Origin: Levilinea saccharolytica
Lineage (GTDB): Bacteria > Chloroflexota > Anaerolineae > Anaerolineales > Anaerolineaceae
DNA: 64,000 bases
Reading direction: 5' to 3'
NCBI RefSeq assembly: GCF_001306035.1
Contig: NZ_LGCM01000031.1
Coordinates: 1 to 64,000 of the forward strand
Made by a program: the position numbers and the translations under genes. The notes under the pieces are model-generated. The model saw only the letters and a program-made list of their open reading frames with translations, searched no databases and had not been told where the DNA came from. This document shows, piece after piece, positions 17,362 to 26,028 of the stretch (position 1 is its first letter; every line of letters begins with the position of its first letter).

Positions 17362-19473
17362 ATGAGTAACAACGTTCTAGATGGTCTCTATCGGCCAAAA
17401 AATGTGGCAGTGATCGGCGCCTCCTCCACGCCCGGAAAAATCGGCTATACCGTTGTGGAAAATCTGATCCAGGGCGGTTTTGAGGGCAAGATCTACCCGG
17501 TCAACCCCAAAGCGGACGAAATTCTGGGTCTCAAAGTCTATCCGACGATCGCCGACCTCCCCGCGGGTGTGGATGCCGCCGTCATCACCGTGCCTGCCAA
17601 GTTGGTGCCCCAGGCCGTGGAAGATTGCGGTAAGCATGGCGTCAAGGGTCTGATCGTGATTACTTCCGGCTTCTCCGAAACCGGCCAGCACGAGCTGGAA
17701 CATGAGATTGTGGAGATCGCTCGCCGCTACAACACCCGCATTCTCGGCCCCAACATTGTGGGCTACCTCTCCAACACCGAAAAGCTCAACGCTTCCTTTG
17801 CCCCCTTCCTGCCCCTGGTCGGCAAGGCTGCTCTCATCTCGCAAAGCGGCGCTCTGCTGATCGCCATGGACGCCTCCACCTACACCCGCCGCGTCGGCTT
17901 CGACAAACTCATTTCCATCGGCAACATGTCCGACGTGGATTTTGCCGACACCATCGAGTGGTTGAATGACGACCCCGCCACGGCCTGCATCTCCCTCTAC
18001 ATTGAGGGTTTCAAAGACGGCCGCCGCTTCATGGAAGTCTCCCGCAAGTCCAAGAAACCCATCATCGCCCTCAAGTCGGGTGTGTCGGCGCACGGCGCCG
18101 CGGCTGCCGCCTCCCACACCGGTTCCCTGGCTGGCGCTGCCAAAGTCTACGGCGCGGCCTTCCAACAGGCTGGTGTTCTCCAGGCTGGCGATCTCGATAA
18201 CCTCTTCGACCTCACCCTGGCCCTCTCCCTCCAGCCCCCCATGAAGGGCGATAATCTGCTCATCATCACCAATGGTGGTGGTGTGGGCGTGTTGGCCACC
18301 GACGCCGCCGAGCGCTACGGCCTGCCCCTCAAATTCGCCCCCGCCGATGTTCAGGCCGAACTGAAGAAACACATGCCCGAATTCGGCTCCGCCAAGAACC
18401 CGGTGGACCTCACCGGTATGGCTGGCAACGAATGGTACATGGACTCCGTGCGCTACGCCCTGCCCCACGAGTGGGTGGATGGTCTGGTTGTGCTCTATTG
18501 CGAAACCGCCATGACCGACCCGGTCGAAATCGCCAAAGGCATCAAGCAAGCCATTGACGAATCCGGCTGCACCACCAAACCCGTCACCGTCTCCTTCGTC
18601 GGCGGCGAAAAATCCGCCGAAGCCATGCGCTGGCTGGTGGAAAACGGCGTGCCCGCCTTTGGTGCTCCCGATGTGGCCGTCAACACCATGGCCGCCCTGC
18701 GCGAATACGCCCGCATGCGCGAGATGGTCGCCGACAACAGCCAGGTCGAAATTAAAGCCGACCGCGCCGCTGCCCTCAAGATCATCGCCAACGCCCGCAC
18801 CGAAGGCCGCGGCAGCCTCACCGAAATCGAGGCCAAGCAGGTCTTCACCCTCTACGGTCTGCCGGTAACCACCACCATCCTGGCCCACAGCGAAGACGAA
18901 GCCGCCGCTCTGGCCAATAAAGTCGGCTATCCGGTGGTCATGAAGATCGTCTCCCCCGAGATCCTGCACAAATCCGATGCGGGCGGCGTCAAAGTCAACA
19001 TCAAAGACGAAGCCGCCGTGCGTGATGCCTACCGCACCATTCTTGCCAACGCCAAGGCCTACAACGCCAGCGCCAATATTCACGGCGTGGCTGTGCAGGA
19101 AATGGCCCCTTGGGGCACTGAGGTCATCCTCGGCTCGGTCAACGATGCCACCTTCGGCCCGACCATGATGTTCGGTTTGGGCGGTATCTTCGTGGAAGTT
19201 CTCAAGGACGTGACCTTCCGCGTGGCCCCCGTTTCCCCTGCGCAGGCCCTGCGCATGCTGGGTGAAATTCGCGGCGGCCCCATCCTCAATGGTGTCCGCG
19301 GTGAAGCCCCCCGCGACAAAGCCGTCCTGGCCGACACCATTTGCCGCTACGCCAATATGATCCTCGACCTCTCGGATGAAATCAGCGAATCGGACGCCAA
19401 CCCCGTCCTGGTCTACGAAGAGGGCAAGGGTGTCAAAGTGGTGGATGCGCGCATCATCCTCAAGAAAAAGTAA
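17362..19473 (+). CDS. acd: ADP-forming acetate/acyl-CoA ligase (fused alpha-beta)
   Basis: 703 aa, both subunits in one chain. N-terminal CoA-binding Rossmann domain (VAVIGASSTPGKIG), succinyl-CoA-synthetase-like middle with the phosphohistidine segment ASHTGSLAGA near residues 250-258, and a C-terminal ATP-grasp domain (PVVMKIVSPEILHKSDAGGV). It interconverts acyl-CoA, ADP and phosphate with acid, CoA and ATP; in fermenters it makes ATP from acetyl-CoA or amino-acid-derived acyl-CoA. This fits an anaerobic or peptide-fermenting life style. AGGAGG 7 bases before the ATG. The very long antisense frame over this gene is a codon-bias shadow. Confidence 0.93.
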   Translation: MSNNVLDGLYRPKNVAVIGASSTPGKIGYTVVENLIQGGFEGKIYPVNPKADEILGLKVYPTIADLPAGVDAAVITVPAKLVPQAVEDCGKHGVKGLIVITSGFSETGQHELEHEIVEIARRYNTRILGPNIVGYLSNTEKLNASFAPFLPLVGKAALISQSGALLIAMDASTYTRRVGFDKLISIGNMSDVDFADTIEWLNDDPATACISLYIEGFKDGRRFMEVSRKSKKPIIALKSGVSAHGAAAAASHTGSLAGAAKVYGAAFQQAGVLQAGDLDNLFDLTLALSLQPPMKGDNLLIITNGGGVGVLATDAAERYGLPLKFAPADVQAELKKHMPEFGSAKNPVDLTGMAGNEWYMDSVRYALPHEWVDGLVVLYCETAMTDPVEIAKGIKQAIDESGCTTKPVTVSFVGGEKSAEAMRWLVENGVPAFGAPDVAVNTMAALREYARMREMVADNSQVEIKADRAAALKIIANARTEGRGSLTEIEAKQVFTLYGLPVTTTILAHSEDEAAALANKVGYPVVMKIVSPEILHKSDAGGVKVNIKDEAAVRDAYRTILANAKAYNASANIHGVAVQEMAPWGTEVILGSVNDATFGPTMMFGLGGIFVEVLKDVTFRVAPVSPAQALRMLGEIRGGPILNGVRGEAPRDKAVLADTICRYANMILDLSDEISESDANPVLVYEEGKGVKVVDARIILKKK

Positions 19474-19492
19474 ATCTTCAACGAGTACCGAT

Positions 19493-19527
19493 ACCGGAGC
19501 CGAGCAACACGGCTCCGGTTTTTTTAT
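19493..19527 (+). terminator. rho-independent terminator after acd
   Basis: ACCGGAGCCG/CGGCTCCGGT, a 10-base stem with a 7-base loop, followed by TTTTTTT. Confidence 0.92.
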
Positions 19528-19560
19528 TCTCTTCACTTCCCTTTCCCGCAGGGTTGATTA

Positions 19561-19569
19561 TGCTATACT
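19561..19569 (+). promoter_or_regulatory. extended -10 promoter of the zinc-ribbon operon
   Basis: TGCTATACT, an extended -10 (TGnTATACT) 44 bases before the chosen start. The -35 is not clear. Confidence 0.5.
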
Positions 19570-19612
19570 TTAATCTTGTCAGGCGCAGCCTTGAACCCAT
19601 CCAGGAGTGATC

Positions 19613-20923
19613 GTGCCAATGAACCAGGTTTCAACCCCTCTGCCTCCTTGGGAGGTCCCGCCCAATTATCAAGCGGTTGACTCTCAAGTGCCCGGCATTA
19701 CTGTGTACGCCCCAGTGCAGGCCAAAGCCGAAGCGGAAGCCCCGGTCACCTTCAAATGTCCCCAATGCGGCGCCGCCACCCGCTATGATGTCGCCGCGGG
19801 CGGGGTAGCCTGTGAACATTGCGGCTTTCAAACCCAGGCCAACGGCCAGCATGTGGGCCGTCAGGCCGAAAAGCTGGAATTCACCCTGGAGACCGTCGCC
19901 AAAGCGGAGCAGGGTTGGGGCACCGCAGGCCGCATGGAACTGCACTGCGATTCCTGCGGTGCCAGTCTGGCGGTGGAAAACAAAGCCCTCTCCATCACCT
20001 GCCCCTTCTGCGCCTCCAACCGCGTCAACCTCCGTCAGGCCGCCGAAGATCAGCTCCGCCCGCGCTTTCTCATCCCCTTCAAGATCCCCGTAGAAAACAA
20101 CCGCCGCGTGGCCAAAGAATGGCTCAGCAAAGGTTGGTTCCACCCCGACACTCTCGGCCAGTCCTCCGTTTTGGATCGTTTTTTGGGCATTTACCTGCCC
20201 TTCTGGACCTTCACCTGCCATATCCAGGCCGATTGGAAAGCCGAAGTCGGTTATGAGCGTACCGAACGCTACTATGACTCCAGCAGCAAGGAGTGGAAAT
20301 CCCGCACCGTCATTGATTGGCGCTGGGAAAATGGGCGCGTGAATGTCCAGTTGGAGGATTGGCTCATTTCGGGCAGCTCCCACATCAGTAAGAAAATCCT
20401 GGGCCGCATCCAACCCTTTGACCTGGGGGATCTGGTCGCCTATCTGCCTGATTACCTCGCTGGTTGGCAGGCCCACGCCTACGATATCCCCCTCACCCAG
20501 GCCTGGGAAGAGGGCAAATCTCAGATGCGCGAAAAAGCCCGCGACGCCTGTTATGCGGATATCTCCTCCTCGCATGTGCGCAATTTTACGATGGTGGCGG
20601 ATTTCGCCGATGAATCCTGGCGCTACGTCCTCCTACCGGTCTATCTGGCCTCCTATAAATTCGAAGACAAGGTCTATCAGGTGATGATCAACGGGCAGAC
20701 AGGCGCCATCGCTGGTCAGAAGCCGGTCGCCTGGTGGAAAATCTGGTCGACCATCGCCGCCATGCTGGCCCCCGGCGTGCTGGGCGGTCTCATCAGCCTG
20801 CCTCTGCTCCTGGCAGGCGGCTTAGGGGCCATCACCCTGGTGATCTCTTTCATCGTCCTCGGCATCGGCGCCGCCTTTGCCATCTCACTCTACCGCAAAG
20901 CGGTTGACTCGGAGGCCGCCTGA
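19613..20923 (+). CDS. zinc-ribbon membrane protein, paralog 1
   Basis: 436 aa. The GTG at 19613 has AGGAG 5 bases upstream; the ATG at 19619 is an alternative. Two zinc ribbons: CPQCG...CEHCG near 48-70 and CDSCG...CPFCA near 107-130. A mixed strand/helix domain with many Trp and Tyr residues follows (FLGIYLPFWTFTC, WRYVLLPVYLASY), then two membrane segments at about 365-420. Such proteins are often mis-annotated as PriA or RNA polymerase subunit because of the ribbons; I see no helicase motif. Operon with a shorter paralog (start overlaps this stop, TGATG) and a DUF4342 protein. Confidence 0.8.
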   Translation: MPMNQVSTPLPPWEVPPNYQAVDSQVPGITVYAPVQAKAEAEAPVTFKCPQCGAATRYDVAAGGVACEHCGFQTQANGQHVGRQAEKLEFTLETVAKAEQGWGTAGRMELHCDSCGASLAVENKALSITCPFCASNRVNLRQAAEDQLRPRFLIPFKIPVENNRRVAKEWLSKGWFHPDTLGQSSVLDRFLGIYLPFWTFTCHIQADWKAEVGYERTERYYDSSSKEWKSRTVIDWRWENGRVNVQLEDWLISGSSHISKKILGRIQPFDLGDLVAYLPDYLAGWQAHAYDIPLTQAWEEGKSQMREKARDACYADISSSHVRNFTMVADFADESWRYVLLPVYLASYKFEDKVYQVMINGQTGAIAGQKPVAWWKIWSTIAAMLAPGVLGGLISLPLLLAGGLGAITLVISFIVLGIGAAFAISLYRKAVDSEAA

Positions 20924-22029
20924 TGAGCACCCCCTCAATCTCTTCCACGGATTCCACAATTTTGGATGAAGTCCAATCCGCCTGGGGTCTAGAGCTTCAG
21001 CCCACGGGCTGCCGCACCTGCCGCCAGGCTTTTCTGATTGATCCCGCTCAGCTTGGCCAACCCTGCCCCAACTGCGCCCAGGGTGTGCTTGAATCCCAGC
21101 CAGTCCGGCTGCGCACGGAACCGCCCGAATTGCTCCTGCCCTTCCAGCGTCAGGTCAGCAGTCTGGCCCCAGCGGTGGAAAAATTCGTCAAGGAAGTTTG
21201 GCTGCGCCCCGCGGACTTCACCGCACCCAACCTGCTCAAACGCGCCCGCCCGCTCTGGCAGCCCATGTGGCTGGTAGACAGCACCCTCAGCGGCACCTGG
21301 CAGGCTGAAAGCGGCTTCGATTATCAAGTCAAATCCTCCCAGGATTATTACAGCGGCGGCAGTTGGCAGTCGCGCGAGGTCATCGAAACCCGAGTGCGCT
21401 GGGAACCGCGCCTGGGTCAGATCCAGCGCCGCTATCACAACATCGCCGCCCCTGCCGCCAGCGACCACGCCGCCCGCGAGAAGATTCTGGGTTCCTATGC
21501 GTTGGAACAGGCCCGCGCTTACGACGCCGCCCTGCTGGGCAGCAGCATCATTCGCGTGCCCGATGAACCGCCCGAAAGCGCCTGGCCGGCCGCCCGCGCC
21601 GCCCTGGACGAAAAAGCCGGGCAGGAATGCAGCCAGGCAGGCGGCGCGCAGCACACCCGCAGCCTCAAATTACAGGTGGAATATCTAGACCCGCATTGGA
21701 CCCTGCTGCTCCTGCCCATGTACGCTTCGTACTATCTCGATGACGAAGGTCGCCGCCGGCCGGTGTGGATTCACGGACAAACTGGCCAAATCAACGGTGT
21801 GCGCGTCGCCAGTCAGTCCGCCGGTTGGAAATGGGCCGCCGTCCTGGGCGGCATCGGCCTGGTGCTGCTGATCTTAAGCCTGATTCTCGGCGCCGTGGGG
21901 GTGGCCCTTCTGCCGCTGGCCCCCATCGCCGTTTTGTTGGCCGTTCTGGCCTTCCTCTTTGGCATCGCCGCCATCGTCCCCGCCGTTTGGCCCTGGCAGT
22001 GGAATCAGCGCCACAAGCCGAAATCATAA
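20923..22029 (+). CDS. zinc-ribbon membrane protein, paralog 2
   Basis: 368 aa, same layout as the preceding protein but with one ribbon (CRTCRQAF...CPNCAQG near 27-49). Shared features with paralog 1: LWQPMWLVDSTLSGTWQAESG parallels the IYLPFWTFTCHIQADWKAEVG region, both continue with a YDSS/YYSGGSW-type segment and RVIEWRW-like strand, and both have LLLPMYASYY or VLLPVYLASY and a GQTG turn before two C-terminal membrane helices. A tandem duplication followed by loss of one ribbon is likely. The function is unknown; translational coupling suggests the two form a hetero-complex. Confidence 0.78.
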   Translation: MSTPSISSTDSTILDEVQSAWGLELQPTGCRTCRQAFLIDPAQLGQPCPNCAQGVLESQPVRLRTEPPELLLPFQRQVSSLAPAVEKFVKEVWLRPADFTAPNLLKRARPLWQPMWLVDSTLSGTWQAESGFDYQVKSSQDYYSGGSWQSREVIETRVRWEPRLGQIQRRYHNIAAPAASDHAAREKILGSYALEQARAYDAALLGSSIIRVPDEPPESAWPAARAALDEKAGQECSQAGGAQHTRSLKLQVEYLDPHWTLLLLPMYASYYLDDEGRRRPVWIHGQTGQINGVRVASQSAGWKWAAVLGGIGLVLLILSLILGAVGVALLPLAPIAVLLAVLAFLFGIAAIVPAVWPWQWNQRHKPKS

Positions 22030-22041
22030 GGAGAAGTGGAA

Positions 22042-22308
22042 ATGTCCGAAGAAAGAGTTCGCTACGAAGAGTTTCGCGTCACGGGCGAAGCCGTGGTCGC
22101 CAAGGTGAAAGAGTTGGTGCGCGAGGGCAACATTCGCCGCATCATCCTCAAAAATGAGCAGGGTGAAGTTCTCATCGAGATCCCCCTCACCCTGGGCGTG
22201 GTGGGTGCTCTGCTCCTGCCTGTGTGGGCCGCCATCGGGGCTATCGCGGCGATGGCCGCCAATTTGACCGTTCTGGTCGAGCGTGTAGATCCCCCGACCT
22301 CCAATTAA
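22042..22308 (+). CDS. DUF4342-type small membrane protein
   Basis: 88 aa. AAGGAG lies 8 bases before the ATG at 22042; a GTG at 22036 is possible. N-terminal helix (VVAKVKELVREGNIRRI), strand pair (IILKNEQGEVLIEIPL) and a hydrophobic helix-turn-helix (LGVVGALLLPVWAAIGAIAAMA). This is the DUF4342 pattern as I know it. The family function is unknown; it follows the two zinc-ribbon membrane proteins by 12 bases and belongs to their operon. Confidence 0.8.
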   Translation: MSEERVRYEEFRVTGEAVVAKVKELVREGNIRRIILKNEQGEVLIEIPLTLGVVGALLLPVWAAIGAIAAMAANLTVLVERVDPPTSN

Positions 22309-22386
22309 TCCAGTTCTCTCAACTTTTGGCGGTAAACAGCTAGATCCGGTCTTTTATTTATAGAACCAGCACGAGGAGAATGAAGC

Positions 22387-23022
22387 ATGGCCAATCATTT
22401 CCCCACGGACCACAGCGATGTGCCCATTCGCTTGTTTCAATCCAATTTCTTAGAATTTTTCACCCACATCAGCCCCATCGCCGTGCTCATCCTCTGGGTG
22501 CCTGTGGCCTTGTTTGCCCTGCTGTATGATGTCCTGCGCGCCGCCGCTCCCAACTGGGCCATCTTACCCGCCGCTTTTCTCATCGGTCTGTTCTTGTGGA
22601 CCTTTGCTGAATACACCTTGCACCGCTTCCTGTTTCATTATCCGCCCAAGACTCCTCGCCAGGAAAAAATCTTCTTCCTCTTCCACGGCGTGCACCATGC
22701 CCAGCCGCAGTGCAAGACTCGCCTGGTCATGCCCCCCGTGCTCAGCATCCCCCTGGCTGCCCTGTTTTATGGCTTGTTTTATCTGGTTGTGGCCGTGTGG
22801 CTCCATGCGCCGCTTTGGGTCGGCCCCTTGTTCTCCGGCTACATCACCGGCTATCTGCTCTACGATATGATCCACTACGCCACCCACCATTTCGCCATGC
22901 GCAGCGGCTACTGGAAGTTTATCAAGCGCTATCATATGCAGCACCACTATAAAACCCCCAATCAGCGCTACGGCGTCAGCTCGCCGCTGTGGGATATGGT
23001 CTTCGGAACCCGCCCCGAATAA
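22387..23022 (+). CDS. fatty acid hydroxylase superfamily membrane protein (FA 2-hydroxylase-like)
   Basis: 211 aa, about four membrane helices. Histidine boxes of the di-iron hydroxylase/sterol-desaturase superfamily: H79-x4-H84 (LHRFLFH), H100-x2-HH (HGVHH), HYATHH near 168-173 and HMQHH near 186-190. The EYxLHRxxFH plus HGxHH combination is that of fatty acid 2-hydroxylases (Scs7/FAH), without the cytochrome b5 domain of the eukaryotic enzymes. It should hydroxylate lipid acyl chains using O2, which suggests at least occasional aerobic life. Start ATG has GAGGAG 8 bases upstream. Stops 8 bases before the YbaK-like gene. Confidence 0.85.
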   Translation: MANHFPTDHSDVPIRLFQSNFLEFFTHISPIAVLILWVPVALFALLYDVLRAAAPNWAILPAAFLIGLFLWTFAEYTLHRFLFHYPPKTPRQEKIFFLFHGVHHAQPQCKTRLVMPPVLSIPLAALFYGLFYLVVAVWLHAPLWVGPLFSGYITGYLLYDMIHYATHHFAMRSGYWKFIKRYHMQHHYKTPNQRYGVSSPLWDMVFGTRPE

Positions 23023-23030
23023 GGCCGCGC

Positions 23031-23516
23031 ATGGACTCTGAACTGCCCCCCGCCGCCCGTGAATTGCAGGCGCGCGGTATCCCCTACCGCCTCTTTCGCC
23101 ACACCCGGCCCGTGCGCTCCCTGGAAGAAGCTGCCGCCGAGCGCGGCCAATCCCCCGATCAGGTCATCCGCAGCCTGCTCTTTCGCCTGCCTGATTCCCA
23201 GTTTCTCCTGGTGCTGGCCGCCGGCCCCCAGCAAATTCCCTGGAAGCGCCTGCGCCAGCACCTGGGCACCTCCCGCGTGACGATGGCCGCGGATGAAGAG
23301 GTGCTGACCGTCACCGGTAGTCCCCCCGGGGCAGTTTCCCCCTTTGGGCTGCCCGGCCCCGTGCGCATTTTGGCCGACAGCCGCATTTTCCTGCCCGCCG
23401 AGGTTTCGCTGGGTTCCGGAGAACGCGGCACAGCCTTGCTGCTCACCCAGCTTGCCCTGCGACAGGCGCTGGGCCCAGTGGAGACTTTCCAATGGGAGGA
23501 GGCGTCCGCCGTATGA
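23031..23516 (+). CDS. YbaK/EbsC-family aminoacyl-tRNA deacylase-like protein
   Basis: 161 aa from the ATG at 23031. YbaK/ProX fold: N-terminal RGIPYRLFRHTRPVRS, central QVIRSLLFRL with conserved basic residue after the first strands, and C-terminal GLPGPVRILADSRIF. Members edit mischarged tRNA such as Cys-tRNA(Pro) or Ala-tRNA(Pro). The exact substrate cannot be told; the sequence lacks the INS domain of ProRS. Its stop overlaps the start of the next gene (ATGA), so translation is coupled. Confidence 0.78.
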   Translation: MDSELPPAARELQARGIPYRLFRHTRPVRSLEEAAAERGQSPDQVIRSLLFRLPDSQFLLVLAAGPQQIPWKRLRQHLGTSRVTMAADEEVLTVTGSPPGAVSPFGLPGPVRILADSRIFLPAEVSLGSGERGTALLLTQLALRQALGPVETFQWEEASAV

Positions 23517-24619
23517 CCGCCGCTGTGCAGGTTCGCTGGGCCTATTGGATCACCGCTCACGGCTTTGGCCACGCCTCCCGCGCCTGTGCGGTGATGGAAG
23601 CCCTGCTGCGCCTCAATCCCAGTCTGCATTTTGACCTTTTCACCCAGGTTCCCGCCTGGTTCTTCGCAGACGCACTACCGTCCGCCGCCTTCACCCTGCA
23701 CCCCACCCAGGCCGATGTGGGGCTGGTGCAGTCTTCGCCGATGGAAGAAAACCTGCCCGCCACGTTGGAAAAGCTGGCCGCCTTCCTGCCCCTCCAGGCC
23801 GATCAGTCCGCCCAACACCTGCGCGCCCTCGGCTGCCGCGCTGTGCTGTGTGATATCTCCCCTCTCGGTCTTCAGGCCGCCCAAAGCGCCAGGCTGCCCT
23901 CAGCCTTAATCGAAAATTTCACCTGGGATTGGATCTACACTGGGTATCTCGAACGCGCCCCGCAGTTTTCCGCTTTCCTCCCTCTTCTGGAAGCCGCCTT
24001 CCGCACCGCCTCATTTCATATTCAAACCGAGCCGGTCTGCGCCCCCAACCCCCAGGCACACCTGCGCGCCCTGCCCGCCAGCCGCCTGCCCCGCGCTTCA
24101 CGCGCCGAAACCCGCCGCCGTCTGGGCATTCCCGAGCATGCGCCCGCCGTCCTCATCACCATGGGCGGCATCCCCGATCAGTTTGAACACCTGCACCGCC
24201 TGTCTGCCCACCCCGATGTCTTTTTTGTGATTCCCGGCGCTGTCCAGCAGCCCTATGAACGCCGCGGCAACCTCATCCTGCTCGCGCACCACTCTGATTT
24301 TTACCACCCCGACCTGATGGCTGCCTGTGATGCCGCTGTGGGCAAGGCCGGTTACAGCACCATCGCCGAAGTCTACCAGAACCGCATCCCCTTCGCCTTT
24401 GTCAGCCGCAGCGGCTTTCGCGAGGCGCGTCCCCTGGCCGAGTACATCCTCGCCCACTTGCCCGCCGTCGAAATCCCCGAAGCCGATTTTCGCCGCATGG
24501 ACTGGCTGGACACACTGCCTGCTCTGCTCAGCCTGCCCCGTCCAGCGTCCCCCGTCATCAACGGCGCCGACCAGATGGCCCAGTTTCTGTGCAAAAACCT
24601 GCCCAATCAGCCAGTGTAA
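23513..24619 (+). CDS. MurG-like glycosyltransferase superfamily protein
   Basis: 368 aa, GT-B-like. N-terminal WITAHGFGHASRACAVMEAL matches the glycine-rich loop of MurG/galactokinase-N-terminal-like transferases. The C-terminal half has VLITMGGIPDQF, FFVIPGA, and the nucleotide-sugar loop AVGKAGYSTIAEVYQNRIPFAFVSR, equivalent to the donor-binding region. Such proteins transfer sugars or glycolipid head groups or, in the plant arabinokinase, form an N-terminal accessory domain. No membrane segment. The overlap with the YbaK-like gene and proximity to the fatty acid hydroxylase hint at a lipid or envelope function, which is inference only. Confidence 0.75.
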   Translation: MTAAVQVRWAYWITAHGFGHASRACAVMEALLRLNPSLHFDLFTQVPAWFFADALPSAAFTLHPTQADVGLVQSSPMEENLPATLEKLAAFLPLQADQSAQHLRALGCRAVLCDISPLGLQAAQSARLPSALIENFTWDWIYTGYLERAPQFSAFLPLLEAAFRTASFHIQTEPVCAPNPQAHLRALPASRLPRASRAETRRRLGIPEHAPAVLITMGGIPDQFEHLHRLSAHPDVFFVIPGAVQQPYERRGNLILLAHHSDFYHPDLMAACDAAVGKAGYSTIAEVYQNRIPFAFVSRSGFREARPLAEYILAHLPAVEIPEADFRRMDWLDTLPALLSLPRPASPVINGADQMAQFLCKNLPNQPV

Positions 24620-24677
24620 AGAAACCCCAAGACCCGTACAATTCATGAAGCAGCATTTCATCTTCTGGAGGTCCTCC

Positions 24678-25481
24678 ATGACCCTGACGAGAGAAACGAT
24701 CCTAAAAACCCTGGTAGATGATCTTCAACCCCGCCCAGAAGTGCTGGCCATGTGGGAAGCCGGTGCGGCGGCCTTTGGCCGTGTGGACGCCTGGTCCGAT
24801 ATTGACCTTCAGCTCGTCGTCGAGGATGATCAAGTGGAAGCCATCCTTGCCCGCCTGGAAGCGCTGCTCCGGCAGCTTTCGCCCATCCGCATCCAATATA
24901 CCCTCCCCCAGCCCACCTGGCACGGCCACGCCCAGACCTTTATCCTGCTGGCCGACACCAGCCCCTTCCTCATGCTGGATCTGTGCGTGATCAAGCACTC
25001 CAGCCCGGATAAATTCCTCACACCCGAAATTCACGGCCAGGCCAAATTCTTATTTGATAAAGCTGGCATCTCCAACGTCCCCCACCTCGATCGCGGCCAA
25101 TTCCAGGAAGAAACCGCCCGCCGTTTGCCTACCCTGCGTCTGATGTTTGACCTTTTCCAAATCCTCACCCTGAAAGAGATCCACCGCCAAAACTGGTTGG
25201 AGGCTCTCGCTTTTTATCAGGGCTACACCCTGCGTCCCCTGGTGGAAGCCTTATCTTATCTCTACCGGCCCGCTCACCACCATTTCCACACCCGCTATGT
25301 GTATTACGAGCTGCCGCCCCAGGTCATCGCCCGGCTCGAATCGCTCTATTTTGTGGATAAGACCACCCTGGCTGAACGCCACAAGGAAGCGGTCGCCTGG
25401 TTTAACGAAGTATTTGCCCAGCTCGACCCCCAGGCCCTCGCCGCGCGCCTGCCCAAATCCGCCGTCCCTCCCCAGGAGTGA
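24678..25481 (+). CDS. nucleotidyltransferase-fold protein (aminoglycoside adenylyltransferase-like)
   Basis: 267 aa, start ATG at 24678 with GGAGG 6 bases upstream. N-terminal nucleotidyltransferase domain: GAAAFGRVDAWSDIDLQLVV near residues 28-47 provides the two metal-binding aspartates (DID), although the usual GS dipeptide is replaced by GA. The C-terminal helical part (LPTLRLMFDLFQILTLKEIHR and onwards) resembles ANT-type or kanamycin nucleotidyltransferase proteins. Substrate unknown: it could modify an antibiotic, a small molecule or an RNA. It is followed after 4 bases by a GNAT gene; this pair also occurs in resistance-like islands, but no mobile element is here. Confidence 0.68.
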   Translation: MTLTRETILKTLVDDLQPRPEVLAMWEAGAAAFGRVDAWSDIDLQLVVEDDQVEAILARLEALLRQLSPIRIQYTLPQPTWHGHAQTFILLADTSPFLMLDLCVIKHSSPDKFLTPEIHGQAKFLFDKAGISNVPHLDRGQFQEETARRLPTLRLMFDLFQILTLKEIHRQNWLEALAFYQGYTLRPLVEALSYLYRPAHHHFHTRYVYYELPPQVIARLESLYFVDKTTLAERHKEAVAWFNEVFAQLDPQALAARLPKSAVPPQE

Positions 25482-25485
25482 CCCC

Positions 25486-26028
25486 ATGCCCCCCGCCGTC
25501 CACCTGGAACCGTTCACCGCTGCCGATGTCGACCGCCTGCTGGGCTGGATTCCCGACGCTGAATTTTTAATGCTCTGGTCTGGGCCGTTCTTCCGCGCCC
25601 CGCTCACCCGCCAGCAGCTTCTGGAATATGCCGCCAGCGCACAGGTTGAACCGCCCCCGCGCCGCATTTACAAAGCCGTCCACACCCCCAGCGCTGAGGT
25701 CTTCGGCCACATCGAGCTGTACAATTTCGATGAGCGCAACCAGTCCGCTACCCTCGGCAAGGTGCTGGTCGGCCAGGCGCAGGGCCGCGGCGCGGGTTTA
25801 GGAACGCAGATGGTCAACGCCGCTCTGGAGATTGCCTTTGTGGAGTTGGGGCTGCACCGCGTGGATTTGCGCGTGTTTGACTTCAACACCCCCGCCGTGC
25901 GCTGTTATCAGAAAGCCGGCTTTCAGATCGAAGGGCATCTGCGCGATTTTCGTAAAGTAGGCAGCGTGTTTTGGTCCAGCTACCTCATGGCTGTGCTGGC
26001 CCCCGACTGGTTCCAGTCCCGCACCTAG
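25486..26028 (+). CDS. GNAT acetyltransferase (RimJ/RimL-like)
   Basis: 180 aa from the ATG at 25486, AGGAG 8 bases upstream. GNAT fold: LGKVLVGQAQGRGAGLGTQMV carries the acetyl-CoA pyrophosphate loop (QGRGAGLG), then ALEIAFVELGLHRVDLRVFDFNTPAVRCYQKAGFQIEGHLRD, split here over a helix and the final strands, which is the RimJ/L C-terminal signature. Substrate unknown. Its stop shares a CCTAGG palindrome with the stop of the convergent YigZ gene. Confidence 0.85.
   Translation: MPPAVHLEPFTAADVDRLLGWIPDAEFLMLWSGPFFRAPLTRQQLLEYAASAQVEPPPRRIYKAVHTPSAEVFGHIELYNFDERNQSATLGKVLVGQAQGRGAGLGTQMVNAALEIAFVELGLHRVDLRVFDFNTPAVRCYQKAGFQIEGHLRDFRKVGSVFWSSYLMAVLAPDWFQSRT

Noticed and set aside
17377-19536. 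719-codon open frame on the - strand opposite acd
   Set aside because: It is a high-GC codon-bias shadow: low-complexity Gly/His/Asp-rich product, no ribosome site, and acd on the other strand has full domain structure.
24678-26028. Aminoglycoside-resistance cassette (nucleotidyltransferase + GNAT)
   Set aside because: Substrates are unknown, codon use matches neighbours, and no mobile element or attC site is visible.
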